A DNA stretch of 64,000 bases from Plasmodium malariae (taxonomy: Eukaryota > Apicomplexa > Aconoidasida > Haemosporida > Plasmodiidae): NCBI RefSeq assembly GCF_900090045.1, contig NC_041784.1, positions 1,247,501-1,311,500 of the forward strand, read 5' to 3'. The translations under genes were made by a program, and so were the position numbers. Shown piece after piece: positions 1 to 10,341 of the stretch. The first letter of the stretch is position 1. The number at the start of each line of letters is the position of its first letter. Below the pieces are notes generated by a model that searched no databases, was not told the DNA's origin, and saw only the letters and a list, made by a program, of their open reading frames with translations.

Positions 1-1391
1 TGAAAGATATATCTATGCATTACAAATATGGAGGTTGGTTTGAATTTGGTGCAGCTATATATGTAAAGAATGTTAACTTTGTTAATGTAAACTATGAAAA
101 ACATGATGATATAATAAAAAAAGAACATGAAAATGCAATTTTGGTACAAGCGAATGGAAATTATCAGTCTGCTTGTTTATGGAAAGATTTACCTGATAAA
201 AACATGGCTCCTTATAGATACCCTCTTGAAATTTTCGCTAAAGAAAATTCTCAGCTTAACATTCTGAATGTGCAAGATATACACCCTTTTGTATTAGTGG
301 ATCTCCTGAACAAAGGATTGCAGGTTATGAAGCATCAGTCGGAAAAGACCCCCACGTTTGTTAGTGTTAGCCGTAGTGGTAGCAACAGTGGTAGCGGTAG
401 TAACGATGAGTCTAGCAAACCTGACAGGTTGTACCAGAGCAACTTCAGCCATATTATGAACAAGTACAGGAAACCTGAACGTGCAGGCCATGAGGAGGAG
501 GGAACTCACGCTTTGGACGACTTGGAGAACGTGGAGAATGATCTCATAACATCTGTTTTGAATGTTGAAAATAATAGGATGAACAACAACAGCTTGCATG
601 GTAATAGTGTAGAGGACAATAATAATTATGGAAGTAGTAGTAGTAGTAGTAGTAGTGGTATTGTCGGTAGTAAGGACAACAAAAATTTTGATGAAAACGA
701 GTATATTTTTGAGAATGTAGGAAAGCAGGATGATGACAAGATATATGAGGAGGATACAGAATATGGAGGAACAGACAGTACAACAGATATAGATAAGGAT
801 AGTTACATTGAAGTAAATGAGGGAGCAGAAACTAGCAAAAAAAATAATATTGTACAGTTGCATTTCAGGTTTGGAGGTAAGAATGACGCACGTAGTAGCG
901 GCAGAGGGGAAGGAGAAAGTACGAACAGTAATAATAGTAGTGGTAGCAGTAGCTCTGTTGATGGAGTAGAAGAAAAGAAGAATTCCGTACTCAACGATAT
1001 TGAAGCCGAATATAATGATGACTTACAAGAAGCAAAAATTGTGGGGAATAATGCAGAAAGTATCAACGACTTAAGTCCAAAACCTGATGATGATGACGAC
1101 GACGATGATGACGATGATGATGAAGACGATTACTTTTCAACAAGCAATTACATAAATAAAGGAATCGTTAGTGCACAATCCGTTGAAGATTTTAATTCTA
1201 AAATATACTTATTTCTCGTTATTTGCCTTATATGTATTTGTATTGCCTTACTTGTAAGTATTTCATTAAGATTATACGCTACAGTTGTGAAAAGAAAAAC
1301 TAGCGATAGAAACAGAGTAGTATTATCCTTCAAGGATAAAGAAGAAATGCCCGTAGTTCAGGGTATCCCTGCCCCATGGTTGAGCGAATAA
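1..1391 (+). CDS. Single-pass membrane protein, unidentified, 5' end cut off by window
   Basis: The reading frame is open to the left edge, so the ATG at 15 is probably internal and the gene starts outside the window. The visible 458 residues begin with about 115 residues of ordinary composition (one Cys, several aromatic residues). A long low-complexity stretch follows (Ser/Gly/Asn/Asp, including a run of about 14 Asp/Glu near residues 356-372). One clear transmembrane helix lies at about residues 396-419 (core IYLFLVICLICICIALLVS). A short basic-then-mixed tail of about 35 residues ends in PAPWLSE. The arrangement (ectodomain, acidic stalk, one helix, short tail with a Trp near the end) resembles a type I surface or secretory protein. 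The terminal Trp recalls TRAP-family tails, but no TSR or vWA domain is visible here. I do not recognise the family. Confidence 0.8.
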   Translation, partial: KDISMHYKYGGWFEFGAAIYVKNVNFVNVNYEKHDDIIKKEHENAILVQANGNYQSACLWKDLPDKNMAPYRYPLEIFAKENSQLNILNVQDIHPFVLVDLLNKGLQVMKHQSEKTPTFVSVSRSGSNSGSGSNDESSKPDRLYQSNFSHIMNKYRKPERAGHEEEGTHALDDLENVENDLITSVLNVENNRMNNNSLHGNSVEDNNNYGSSSSSSSSGIVGSKDNKNFDENEYIFENVGKQDDDKIYEEDTEYGGTDSTTDIDKDSYIEVNEGAETSKKNNIVQLHFRFGGKNDARSSGRGEGESTNSNNSSGSSSSVDGVEEKKNSVLNDIEAEYNDDLQEAKIVGNNAESINDLSPKPDDDDDDDDDDDDEDDYFSTSNYINKGIVSAQSVEDFNSKIYLFLVICLICICIALLVSISLRLYATVVKRKTSDRNRVVLSFKDKEEMPVVQGIPAPWLSE

Positions 1392-1834
1392 TTTTTTCTA
1401 AGGTTAACAAAAGTAACTTAAGATGCACAAAAAAACTCGTAGAAAAATAATGACCTGAACAGTACATACAAAAAATGCGCTGCACAACAAAAGTGATATA
1501 GTGCCCTAGCAAAAAAAAAAAAAATAAATAAGTTCGAACTCTATCTGTACTATATGTTATTATTCAATGCACTAAAATGATGCAGAAATGAATAAAAAAA
1601 AAAAATAAATAACTCCCCCCCCCCCACTTATCTGTATATTTTTTATGTATCATAGTGCATATATATATATATGTATATGTATATATATTACATATATTAT
1701 TTACGTATTTATGCAAATTTTTAATTCAGTCAGACCGCAATACCATATAGCCTTTATGTGTATTTATTAAGGGGATATGAAATATGATTTCTCACGGTTT
1801 ACGTGTTTTATATTTTTCCGCGATATCTATGCAT

Positions 1835-1865
<31 letters not shown>

Positions 1866-1906
1866 CATTTATAATATGTGTACCGTACGCCCTTTCTTTA
1901 TTTTAC

Positions 1907-1940
<34 letters not shown>

Positions 1941-3069
1941 CCCTTTTTATCATTGTAATAACGCACGATGATAATATCTCATTATTTTTTTATTATAATC
2001 AACGCGTAACATTTTTGGTATTCAACTGATTTATTTCTTTTCCTTTTTCTTTTCTTTTCCTTTCTTTTTTTTTTTTTTAAATTAAATGAAACTCACCTCA
2101 TGATCCAGATAAGTAGAAGAAATTATATAATTGATAATTTTGTTTGTTCGATTTAATTTTTTACTAATAACGCAAACATGCTAGAAAAAAAAAGAAAAAA
2201 TATATATTTTATATGTATATCATATATATATGTGTGTATACGTATTTGTATATGTACGTATTATGCACTTATGAGAACACTTATTTCTGTTCCTGCACAG
2301 TCTCACTTGTACTGAGGCAAAATTAACACGTTTTCATCATGTGAGAGTCGGTTTATATTTCAAAAATTTTTCCATTTTTTCCATTTTTCGGACTTTTCCA
2401 TTTTCTTTTTTTTAATTGAATCATAACACCCTTTAGGTTTCTTTATAGCAAGATTTTTTCTGGAACAAGCAAATATGGTGCATACAAACATATATGCACG
2501 TACACATACATATGCACATACAAACAAAAACAAAAAAAAAAAAAAAAGAAAGAGGTAAATAGAATGGTAAAAAAAAAGTAATTTCCCTTGTTCAGCTTAC
2601 TACTATACTATGCAGTATACTTATAAATGCATTGCTCATAAAGAGATGTACTCGCATGAAATTAAATAAAATTGTGTAAAATAATTAATGTAAAAATTTG
2701 AATGAAACAGAAATGGGGAGTGATAGGATAAAAATAGTGTTTACAATAAGTGTGCACTTATGGCGCGTACTCGTGTAGTGGGTTATCAGCATTTCCGCTT
2801 ACCCGTACCTACGCATTTCACGCATTTTATTTACAAAGAACATATATTCATATATATATAACACCATCAGGTGATAGGCGCGGTATATTTAAAAAGAAGC
2901 TTTTTCTTATGCAGAAGAAAAAAAGGAAATAATCGAAATTGTTTTATAAAACGAGGAGTTGTAATTGATACGCCTTTAGAAAAGATGAAAAACGTGCGTA
3001 CCGTCAGGTATATGTATATATATGTCCATATTTATCCCTCAACCCCATTTTCCCAATTTCGACGGGACC
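1392..3069. other. Intergenic region between two convergent genes
   Basis: This stretch holds the 3' flanks of the membrane-protein gene (+) and the helical-repeat gene (-). It is very AT-rich, with poly(A), poly(T), a poly(C) run near 1615-1625 and (TA)n near 1836-1862. I see no ORF with coding character, and no tRNA or other RNA gene. Confidence 0.6.
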
Positions 3070-6000
3070 CTATGAATACTCATTTTTCCATTCCTCCATT
3101 GACACATACGAAACTGAGAAGTTACAATTATTTAAGAACCACTCTCTCATTGACTCATACGGTTTTAAGCAAGTGCTTACTTGATTGTCATAAACAAACA
3201 TTTCTTTTTCCTCCTGAACAGTATTAACTGTGTTCTGTTTACCCTTTTGGCTACTGTTCCCTCCTACCACTGCTTTGTTCTTTATTGAAGAATAGCGGTC
3301 GAAAAAATTAGTTACTCGAATATTTTTTAAATGCATGCTTTCCAATTTGTCAATTATGAATAAAGCCTTTTTTATTCCCCCATCGGTGCGCGTTTGTGTG
3401 TGAACAGCATTTTTATTATCGCTTCTCGTTATTACAATGTCAATTAGGTAAGGGGAATTAAAATATTTTAAAAAATGCGCAATTTTTTTTTTCCTGAGCA
3501 GGTCAGAAAAAAAATAAATAAATTGTTGGCTAGCTCTTGTCTGATCATTTTTAATATTTTCCTTTAAATCATTATTATGATATTCTTTTTTTATATATTT
3601 ACAAAAATAAAATAAATCGTCAGGTAGTCTTTTGTCCATTTTTATATATAACATTTGCATTACCTGAGAAATGATAATCAATAATTCAAAGCTTCCTTTT
3701 TTCTTTATTTTTTCATTTTCTTCATTTAACACTTTCATTCCTCCTTTCATTTTATTGCAAAACATGACCAACATATTTTCCAGTAAGTCCGTATTACTCT
3801 TTTTATTTTTTAAAACAATTTCTACAAAATAAAAAGAGATGACTGAAAATGCACAATGTGGTAAATAAAAGTCAGGTATATTTGTTATATTATTTTTCGC
3901 TATTGTTAACAAATAGCTATATGTTATTCGTATTAACGAGTCAGGTAAATATGCAATATAAGAAGTCATATGGTCAGAAAAAAACTGAATAAGAATTATT
4001 ACATGATTTTCATTAAATAGATTTAAATTTTTATGCACAAAGTTTATGGCATATTGTAAAAATTCTAAATTTGTAAGTTTCATATTTATAAATCCTTTTA
4101 AAAGGTATACGAACGTGTCAATAGGAAGAGATAATTTGGGGATATTCTTATTCAAAGAAGTTATTTCACTAGTAATAAAAAGGGGGATGTTTACTACTCC
4201 GTTTGCTATGCCAATTTCATTGTTTATTACAGTTTGTCCATTCGATGAACTGGCGCCACTATGTATTATATCTGTGCTACACGGCTTTTCCTTTTTTTCA
4301 TTCGCTTTTTCTTTCCACCTGTCCGAAGCAAAATTATGGGCAATTTTTTTTACCTCCTTTGTATCAACTTCATTTTTTGTAATATGTAAGGACTCAGTGT
4401 TTTTACAAATCGAATGGGAATATAGTATCTCACCACAATTTATATATCCTGAAGAATTGTTATGATTTTTATGTTCCCCCTCCATGCCCTCCTGTTCAAG
4501 CAAAAATTTATTATATTTATGGGGAATTCCTCTATTAGTGTCTACCCTCTTATCAGACAAGTCAAAAGGAAAATAATAGTTTTCCCTATTCAGTATAAGA
4601 TATAATACATACTCTGTAAAAAATGCGAACATGTTAGTTTTTTTTATGCACACATCGTGAAGACACGTTTCACTTTTTGGATCCTTTAAGAAATGATTAT
4701 AATGATAAATTAAATGGAAAAAATGAACCAAATTTTCATTTGATAGTTGACCAATTTGGTTAACTACATTTTGAAAGGATAAAAAAAAAAAAAAAAAATC
4801 CATATCTTTGTAATTTAATGCAGACATATGTTTTAACATGTAAATGACGTAACTTATATTATTCCTCGTTTTGATATACTTTTTAAGATAATTAATAATT
4901 TGATGAAAAACTGTAAAGTTAATTTTGTTTATTGGAACTAATGCTTGTAATAAGTTAATTATAACTGTTGGATGAATACAATTCTTTATATTATTTTTTA
5001 AATAAAGAAATAAATTCTTAAAAACCCTATCCTTGCAAGAAAAATATGAACAAGCAATAATTACTTCTATAATAAATTCAACAGGCCACGAAAAGTTTAA
5101 CATATAAGAAATTCTTCTAATTAATCTCCTAACCGTTTTTTCGTTTTCTATTTCTAAGTATTGTCTGTTTAAACTAAATAATATTAAAGCTCTAGCATGG
5201 TAACCATATTTCATAATGTTAATATATTTATCTGTTTCGTTAATAAATCTTTTTATCAGATTTTTATTATTTATATTAAAAATTGTGTAGAATTCAAAAA
5301 CGTCCACTAAATTATAATATTTAAACTCATGTAAATTCTTCTTCAATTCTTTATTCAGTACAGCAACGAACGAGCTCTTTCTTATTAAATCCTTAAAATT
5401 TGCTTGCTCTTTGCACTTTTCACTCATATCAGATTGTAACATACTTCTCTTTACGTCCTCTATAGACCTTTTCAACTTGTTACTATAACACCTCTCTCCG
5501 TGAATATATCCAGGTATTTCTTTCTCCTTTTCGGTTTCTTTCTTCACATTATGCAGTTCCTTACCATTGGATGCCCCCACTGAGGGAATGTGTTTTCCCG
5601 AAATGGACGTCTGGGTAAACTTTTCCTCGTGCGGTAAATGGTGTAAGGATAGGGGGTCAGAAAAGATAACACTCTTGCACACATACCGCTTGATTAGCCT
5701 AACCACGTAGCTGTTACAGTTTCTGTTACTACTACTGCTGCTGATGCTGGTAACAGCGTTGCATGAGAGGGAAAGGCGGAATAGAGTCTTACTCAAATAT
5801 TTGCATATATATGTTATATCATGCTCAGTAAAATTATGGTAGTTCACTGATATTGTATCATCAATGTAGTTGAAAATGTACTCATTAAAATATAAGTATT
5901 TATCATTTATGCATAGTATTTCTATAATTTGTTGTTCATTCAGAACTATTCGATTTGTCAAATTGTTAAGCACTCTGTTGTATTCATCTCTTAATTTGTT

Positions 6001-6858
6001 AAACTCCCACCTGGTACCACTAGTGGGGCTAGAGTTACTAATGTTATCATTGTCGCTGCTATCTGCACTTCTATTAATATTATTTTCCCCCCTTCGAGGA
6101 AATGCTAAACAGTTCAACCCGATATGATGAAAGAATTCTAAAATATAGATGAAATTGGACTCATTCAGAATGAGACTGCCCCCTTTTCCATCGATCGAAG
6201 TCTGATTTACTCTGTTTAAAAAATCCTCTTCAATTGTGTAATTCCTAATATTCTTTTTGTTCATATAAATACATAATTTTAAAAAATTAGAACTGTTCAT
6301 ATATTTTACTAAACTTTTATTTTCTTTTTTGTTAATGAAATAGTATAGCTTTTTCATATGTATAAAAGTTAAGGGTACATCGTCCAACATATATATGTTT
6401 CGTTTCAATGTTTTATTGTTATGACTGTTGTTCATATATGCTCCTTCTATTTCACCCTTTACAAATGGGAAAGGATTTTCCATTGGAATGTTCTCCTTGT
6501 TCTTGTTTTTTAAATCAAAAGAAAAGTAATTACCATGGGCTTCAATTTCTTCATATGGATGGTGTCCAACAAGATTAGCAGCTCTATCTACAAAATCATC
6601 AAGTAGGAGTGCATCCTCTGTTGAAGTACTATTTCTAACCAGGGGATAATATTCCTTAAAATGTTTGTTCCTTCTATTCAGATGAAGAATTTCCATCTTC
6701 ATCTTTTTATTTAATTTCTCTTTTCTAAATTTTGCTCGACTCTTTCTTTCATAAAGGGGAATAGTATGCTCTACTCTAGAACTAGAACTAGAACTAGCGG
6801 AATGATAGCATTTAATGTTTTTCATAAGGCACAAAGAATTGACTAAGAGGAGCTTCAT
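3070..6858 (-). CDS. Large helical-repeat (heptatricopeptide-like) protein, probably organellar
   Basis: Single long exon. I take the start at the ATG at 6858 (MKLLLVNSLCLMKNIKCYHS), giving about 1262 residues. The frame is open further upstream, but that part is tandem-repeat-like (TYVHIHTY) and its start there would be a TTG. The N-terminus is basic, lacks acidic residues and is followed by a Ser run, compatible with a mitochondrial presequence. From about residue 430 to 1150 the protein is a succession of amphipathic helix pairs with recurring Leu/Ile/Asn/Phe patterns, such as the segments around 'HPTVIINLLQALVPINKI' and 'YVIYMLKHMSALNYKDMD'. This is how apicomplexan heptatricopeptide (HPR) proteins of mitochondrial rRNA metabolism look. 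No C-terminal RAP domain is visible. Poly-Phe occurs at about residue 700. The family assignment is inference from repeat style. Confidence 0.6.
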   Translation of the reverse strand: MKLLLVNSLCLMKNIKCYHSASSSSSSRVEHTIPLYERKSRAKFRKEKLNKKMKMEILHLNRRNKHFKEYYPLVRNSTSTEDALLLDDFVDRAANLVGHHPYEEIEAHGNYFSFDLKNKNKENIPMENPFPFVKGEIEGAYMNNSHNNKTLKRNIYMLDDVPLTFIHMKKLYYFINKKENKSLVKYMNSSNFLKLCIYMNKKNIRNYTIEEDFLNRVNQTSIDGKGGSLILNESNFIYILEFFHHIGLNCLAFPRRGENNINRSADSSDNDNISNSSPTSGTRWEFNKLRDEYNRVLNNLTNRIVLNEQQIIEILCINDKYLYFNEYIFNYIDDTISVNYHNFTEHDITYICKYLSKTLFRLSLSCNAVTSISSSSSNRNCNSYVVRLIKRYVCKSVIFSDPLSLHHLPHEEKFTQTSISGKHIPSVGASNGKELHNVKKETEKEKEIPGYIHGERCYSNKLKRSIEDVKRSMLQSDMSEKCKEQANFKDLIRKSSFVAVLNKELKKNLHEFKYYNLVDVFEFYTIFNINNKNLIKRFINETDKYINIMKYGYHARALILFSLNRQYLEIENEKTVRRLIRRISYMLNFSWPVEFIIEVIIACSYFSCKDRVFKNLFLYLKNNIKNCIHPTVIINLLQALVPINKINFTVFHQIINYLKKYIKTRNNISYVIYMLKHMSALNYKDMDFFFFFLSFQNVVNQIGQLSNENLVHFFHLIYHYNHFLKDPKSETCLHDVCIKKTNMFAFFTEYVLYLILNRENYYFPFDLSDKRVDTNRGIPHKYNKFLLEQEGMEGEHKNHNNSSGYINCGEILYSHSICKNTESLHITKNEVDTKEVKKIAHNFASDRWKEKANEKKEKPCSTDIIHSGASSSNGQTVINNEIGIANGVVNIPLFITSEITSLNKNIPKLSLPIDTFVYLLKGFINMKLTNLEFLQYAINFVHKNLNLFNENHVIILIQFFSDHMTSYIAYLPDSLIRITYSYLLTIAKNNITNIPDFYLPHCAFSVISFYFVEIVLKNKKSNTDLLENMLVMFCNKMKGGMKVLNEENEKIKKKGSFELLIIISQVMQMLYIKMDKRLPDDLFYFCKYIKKEYHNNDLKENIKNDQTRASQQFIYFFSDLLRKKKIAHFLKYFNSPYLIDIVITRSDNKNAVHTQTRTDGGIKKALFIIDKLESMHLKNIRVTNFFDRYSSIKNKAVVGGNSSQKGKQNTVNTVQEEKEMFVYDNQVSTCLKPYESMREWFLNNCNFSVSYVSMEEWKNEYS

Positions 6859-7166
6859 CTTTTCCGCTTTGCAAGAGGGGGTATTTATAATACCCACGCG
6901 TGTGTGTAAATATACGTAACATACATGCGTACGTATATATTTATACATATGTAGGTACATGTATATGTACGTATGTATATGTACGTATGTATATGTACGT
7001 ATAATGCGTGGGATAAAAGTCATAACAATCTTTTGCAAAAAAATGTAGAAATTAAGAAATTAAAAAAATAAACAGGGAGAAGCGGAAGCATTTTTTTTGC
7101 ATTTTTTTCAATTTTTTCTTTTAAGTGGATTAAATGTTTTGAAAATTGTTCACAAACGGGGAATAC

Positions 7167-7198
<32 letters not shown>

Positions 7199-7711
7199 AA
7201 AAAAAAAAGAGGTTCAAAAGAAATCATAAAAATGATAATGTAAACATATTAAAGTAAAACATATGATGACATGTGCAGGTAAATTATCCTGAAAAAAAAG
7301 GGAAATATGATAACAACAGTAATTGCCAGAAATGCACGTGAAATGGCTTGAGGCAGTTATATACGATATGAGTATTATGTGATATAATATGCATAAATGA
7401 AATGGTAAAAAAATAATAAAATATAGGTAACAAGAAAAATAAACGCAAAAAGGCAATAAACGCAAAAAGGCAATAAACGCAAAAAGGCAATAAACGCAAA
7501 AAGGCAATAAACGCAAAAAGGTAATAAACGCAAAAAAGTAATAAACGCAAAAAAGTAATATAAGCAATAAAGATAATAAATGCAAGAAAGCAGGATTGGT
7601 TAACTACAAAGTAATTGTATGTTGATAAAAAAAAAAGAAGCAAATAACACAAAAAAAAAAAAAAATATAAAAATAATAATAAAATGCTACACTTTTAAAA
7701 GGGGGTTAAAT
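6859..7711. other. Intergenic region with a 17-bp tandem repeat
   Basis: This is the 5' flank of the helical-repeat gene and 3' flank of the Eps15-like gene, both on the minus strand. It contains a (GTA/TAC-rich) 6900-7010 stretch, poly(A) at 7168-7194, and a 17-bp minisatellite at about 7440-7560 (unit like aacgcaaaaaggcaat, about seven copies, decaying to the right). No gene seen. Confidence 0.6.
7440..7560. repeat. 17-bp minisatellite
   Basis: About seven head-to-tail copies of a unit close to aaacgcaaaaaggcaat. The copies are nearly exact on the left and drift to 'gtaat' variants on the right. The minus-strand ORFs rich in 'CVYCLFAFIAFLRLLPF' across this stretch are by-products of the repeat. 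Confidence 0.85.
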
Positions 7712-7965
7712 CTAATTGCTGTTGTCGACACTCTGAAGGATGTTCTCCTTCGACGTCAGGTCCGCCAAGTCCTCGCTGTCGTTTTCGTTCTGCATTAGGG
7801 GGGGAGGAAGGGAAATACATGAACATGTATGTAGAAATAAAAAAAACTAATGAACCATGAGCAGTACGTTGTTAAGCATATAAGCAGTTGAACGAATGAA
7901 TGAGTAAAATACTAACATATTATGCGCACACCTTTCTGATCTCTAAAATACGTTTAGGAATCGTA

Positions 7966-8014
<49 letters not shown>

Positions 8015-10304
8015 CTCTTTTTTTTCTTTTCCTTTTTACCTGTTCTTCCTCGTCGTCGTCTCTCATCGACTCCATTTCATCCAAACTTGAAAAGATGTCA
8101 ACACTATCCCCATTCTTGATATGCTCAAATATTTCGAGGTTTTTTTTCGTGTTTTTCATTTCGTTGTTCTGAAAAATAAAGAAGCGAGTAAAGGTGTACA
8201 AAGCAATGTGTTCATCAATAAGTGCTCAGGAATAAGAACTTATATATATTATACACATATATAGAAGAAGGAAAGTATAACAACTTGTGTGTGTATATGT
8301 GTATGTAGAGAGAGAGATAGAGAGAGAGGACGCATATGTATTGTTATTTGCACAGAAAAACATGTAATGGATGGAAACGATACAATATAATACAATCAAA
8401 AAATGAAACGTAGTAACAAGAAAAGGGAGTGTGTATTACAAAAAGTAATACTACAAAACTGAAGGGGTATTGTAACAGGGACACAAAAACATGGGCTGCA
8501 CTATCAACGGTGCAGTATCTGGGCTGCAATATCAACGGTGCAGTATCTGGGCTGCAATATCAACGGTGCAGTATCTGGGCTGCACTATCAACGGTGCAGT
8601 ATCTGGGCTGCACCATAGGATGCACTAACCTGGTCGTTTGGTATTCCCTTCTTATCCGTAAAGTATCTCCTGTGCACGCTTGGGAAATTGCAAAGCATGG
8701 CGTTGTTCTGCATAGTTGCATCGTCATTCCCGCTGTGACTGCCGCTGTTACTTTCACCGTAATTAGCGCTGTAATTGGCGCGATCATTTTGCGCACCCAT
8801 TTTCAAGTGCGGGTGGGCATTCTGCAGATCTAGGAGAACAGACTGATTTGACAAGGAGTTGAATAGGACAATATTTTGATTTTTAATTTTTTGAATATTA
8901 AGGCGTTTATTTGTAATTTTGTTTAAATAATTTTGTTGATGTAATATATTTTTAATTAACATTTGATGATCAGAGTTTGTAACATCATATCTATTTTTTA
9001 AATTTTCTTGTAATTTAATAGCTCGACATTTTTGTTTTCTTAAATAGTCAATCATATTTTTCAAAATTATTAAATTGCGTTCATCTTTTTTTAAATCATT
9101 TTTTTCCTTATCTATTAATATATTTAAACTTTTTCTTTTATAATCAGTTGTTTTTATTTCTTTTTCTTTATTTATGTACTCTTTATTTATATTAATATTT
9201 TCAATATTTATTTTATTAATATCATCGATTAATTCTTTTATTTCTTTTTTTATATTTCGTATATTTTCTTTTTTATGTTTTATATCTTTATATAAACATA
9301 TATTTAAAAATTCTAAATTTCGTCTCTCTTCTTTTAAACATTGATATCTCTTTAACTCATTTTCATAAACATAAGCCAAACATTTCATTTGTTTTTTCTT
9401 CTTTTCAATATTTTCTTTCTTTTTCTTTATATCTTCCTCCAATTTTCTATTAATCTCTTCTATTTTATACACATCCTTACTTTCAATATTATAATTTTTT
9501 AAGTCTGAATAATTAAAATCAATAAGTTTTGTGAAATATTTTTCTGACTGGATCATCTTTTTTTTCATCCTCTTCTCGTTTTCTTTTTGATTGTCTTTTG
9601 ACTCATTCATATTGCCACTTCGCGTTTTATTATTGTGCACTTGTTGCTGATGCTGTTGATGCTGCTGCTTTTGATGCTGCTGCTGTTGATGCTGCTGCTG
9701 TTGATGCTGCAGCTGTTGATGCTGCTGCTGCTCTTCCTCCTTCTCCTCCTCCTCCTCCTCCTCCTCTTCGTTGTATTTACCATCTATGCCTTCCTTCCTT
9801 TTTTTTTTGTTTTTGTATTTTCCCCTGTCACTAGGAGTCGACCTTCTTCCTTCTCCTTTTCTTCCTTGTTCTCTCTCATCCCCATTCGCTTCTTTCTGCC
9901 TTTCACCTACTTGATTTCTTCTGCTTTTTCTTTTTTCCTTTTCGTCCCTCTTATTGCTTACATCTCTTTCTTCCTTGCTTTTTTTCTTCTGTGCATATTT
10001 TTTTCTTTCTGTATCCTCTTCTCCTTCACTTGGTTCCTCCTCCAACGTTTGTATAAATCGTTTTCCATGCTTTTCGCTCTTCCTTTTGATTTTCTTTTGG
10101 TTGTTTGCGTCCGCATTATCATCTACATCATTCGCATTGTTTATTATATCAGCCGAGTAGTCTATATCATTTACATGCCCCTGGTCGATTCGTCCATAAC
10201 CATTCGCCCCCTTTGTGAAGAACTCCCTTCTGTTATCACCGCTAATATTATCATTGCCATTGTTACTACTTTCCGAGAAGACCTCCTCCTCCTCCTCATC
10301 ATCA

Positions 10305-10341
<37 letters not shown>

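Noticed and set aside
294..863. 189-residue minus-strand ORF
   Set aside because: Antisense shadow of the low-complexity part of the membrane-protein gene; Thr/Val-rich from Ser/Asn codon repeats.
6859..7038. Start of the helical-repeat protein at 7038
   Set aside because: That start is a TTG and the segment is a TYVHIHTYIYMY-type simple repeat; the ATG at 6858 gives a presequence-like N-terminus.
8588..10045. Treating the 485-residue coiled-coil ORF as its own gene
   Set aside because: It begins at a TTG, continues upstream to the EH-domain exons and ends at a splice donor; it is exon 5 of Eps15.
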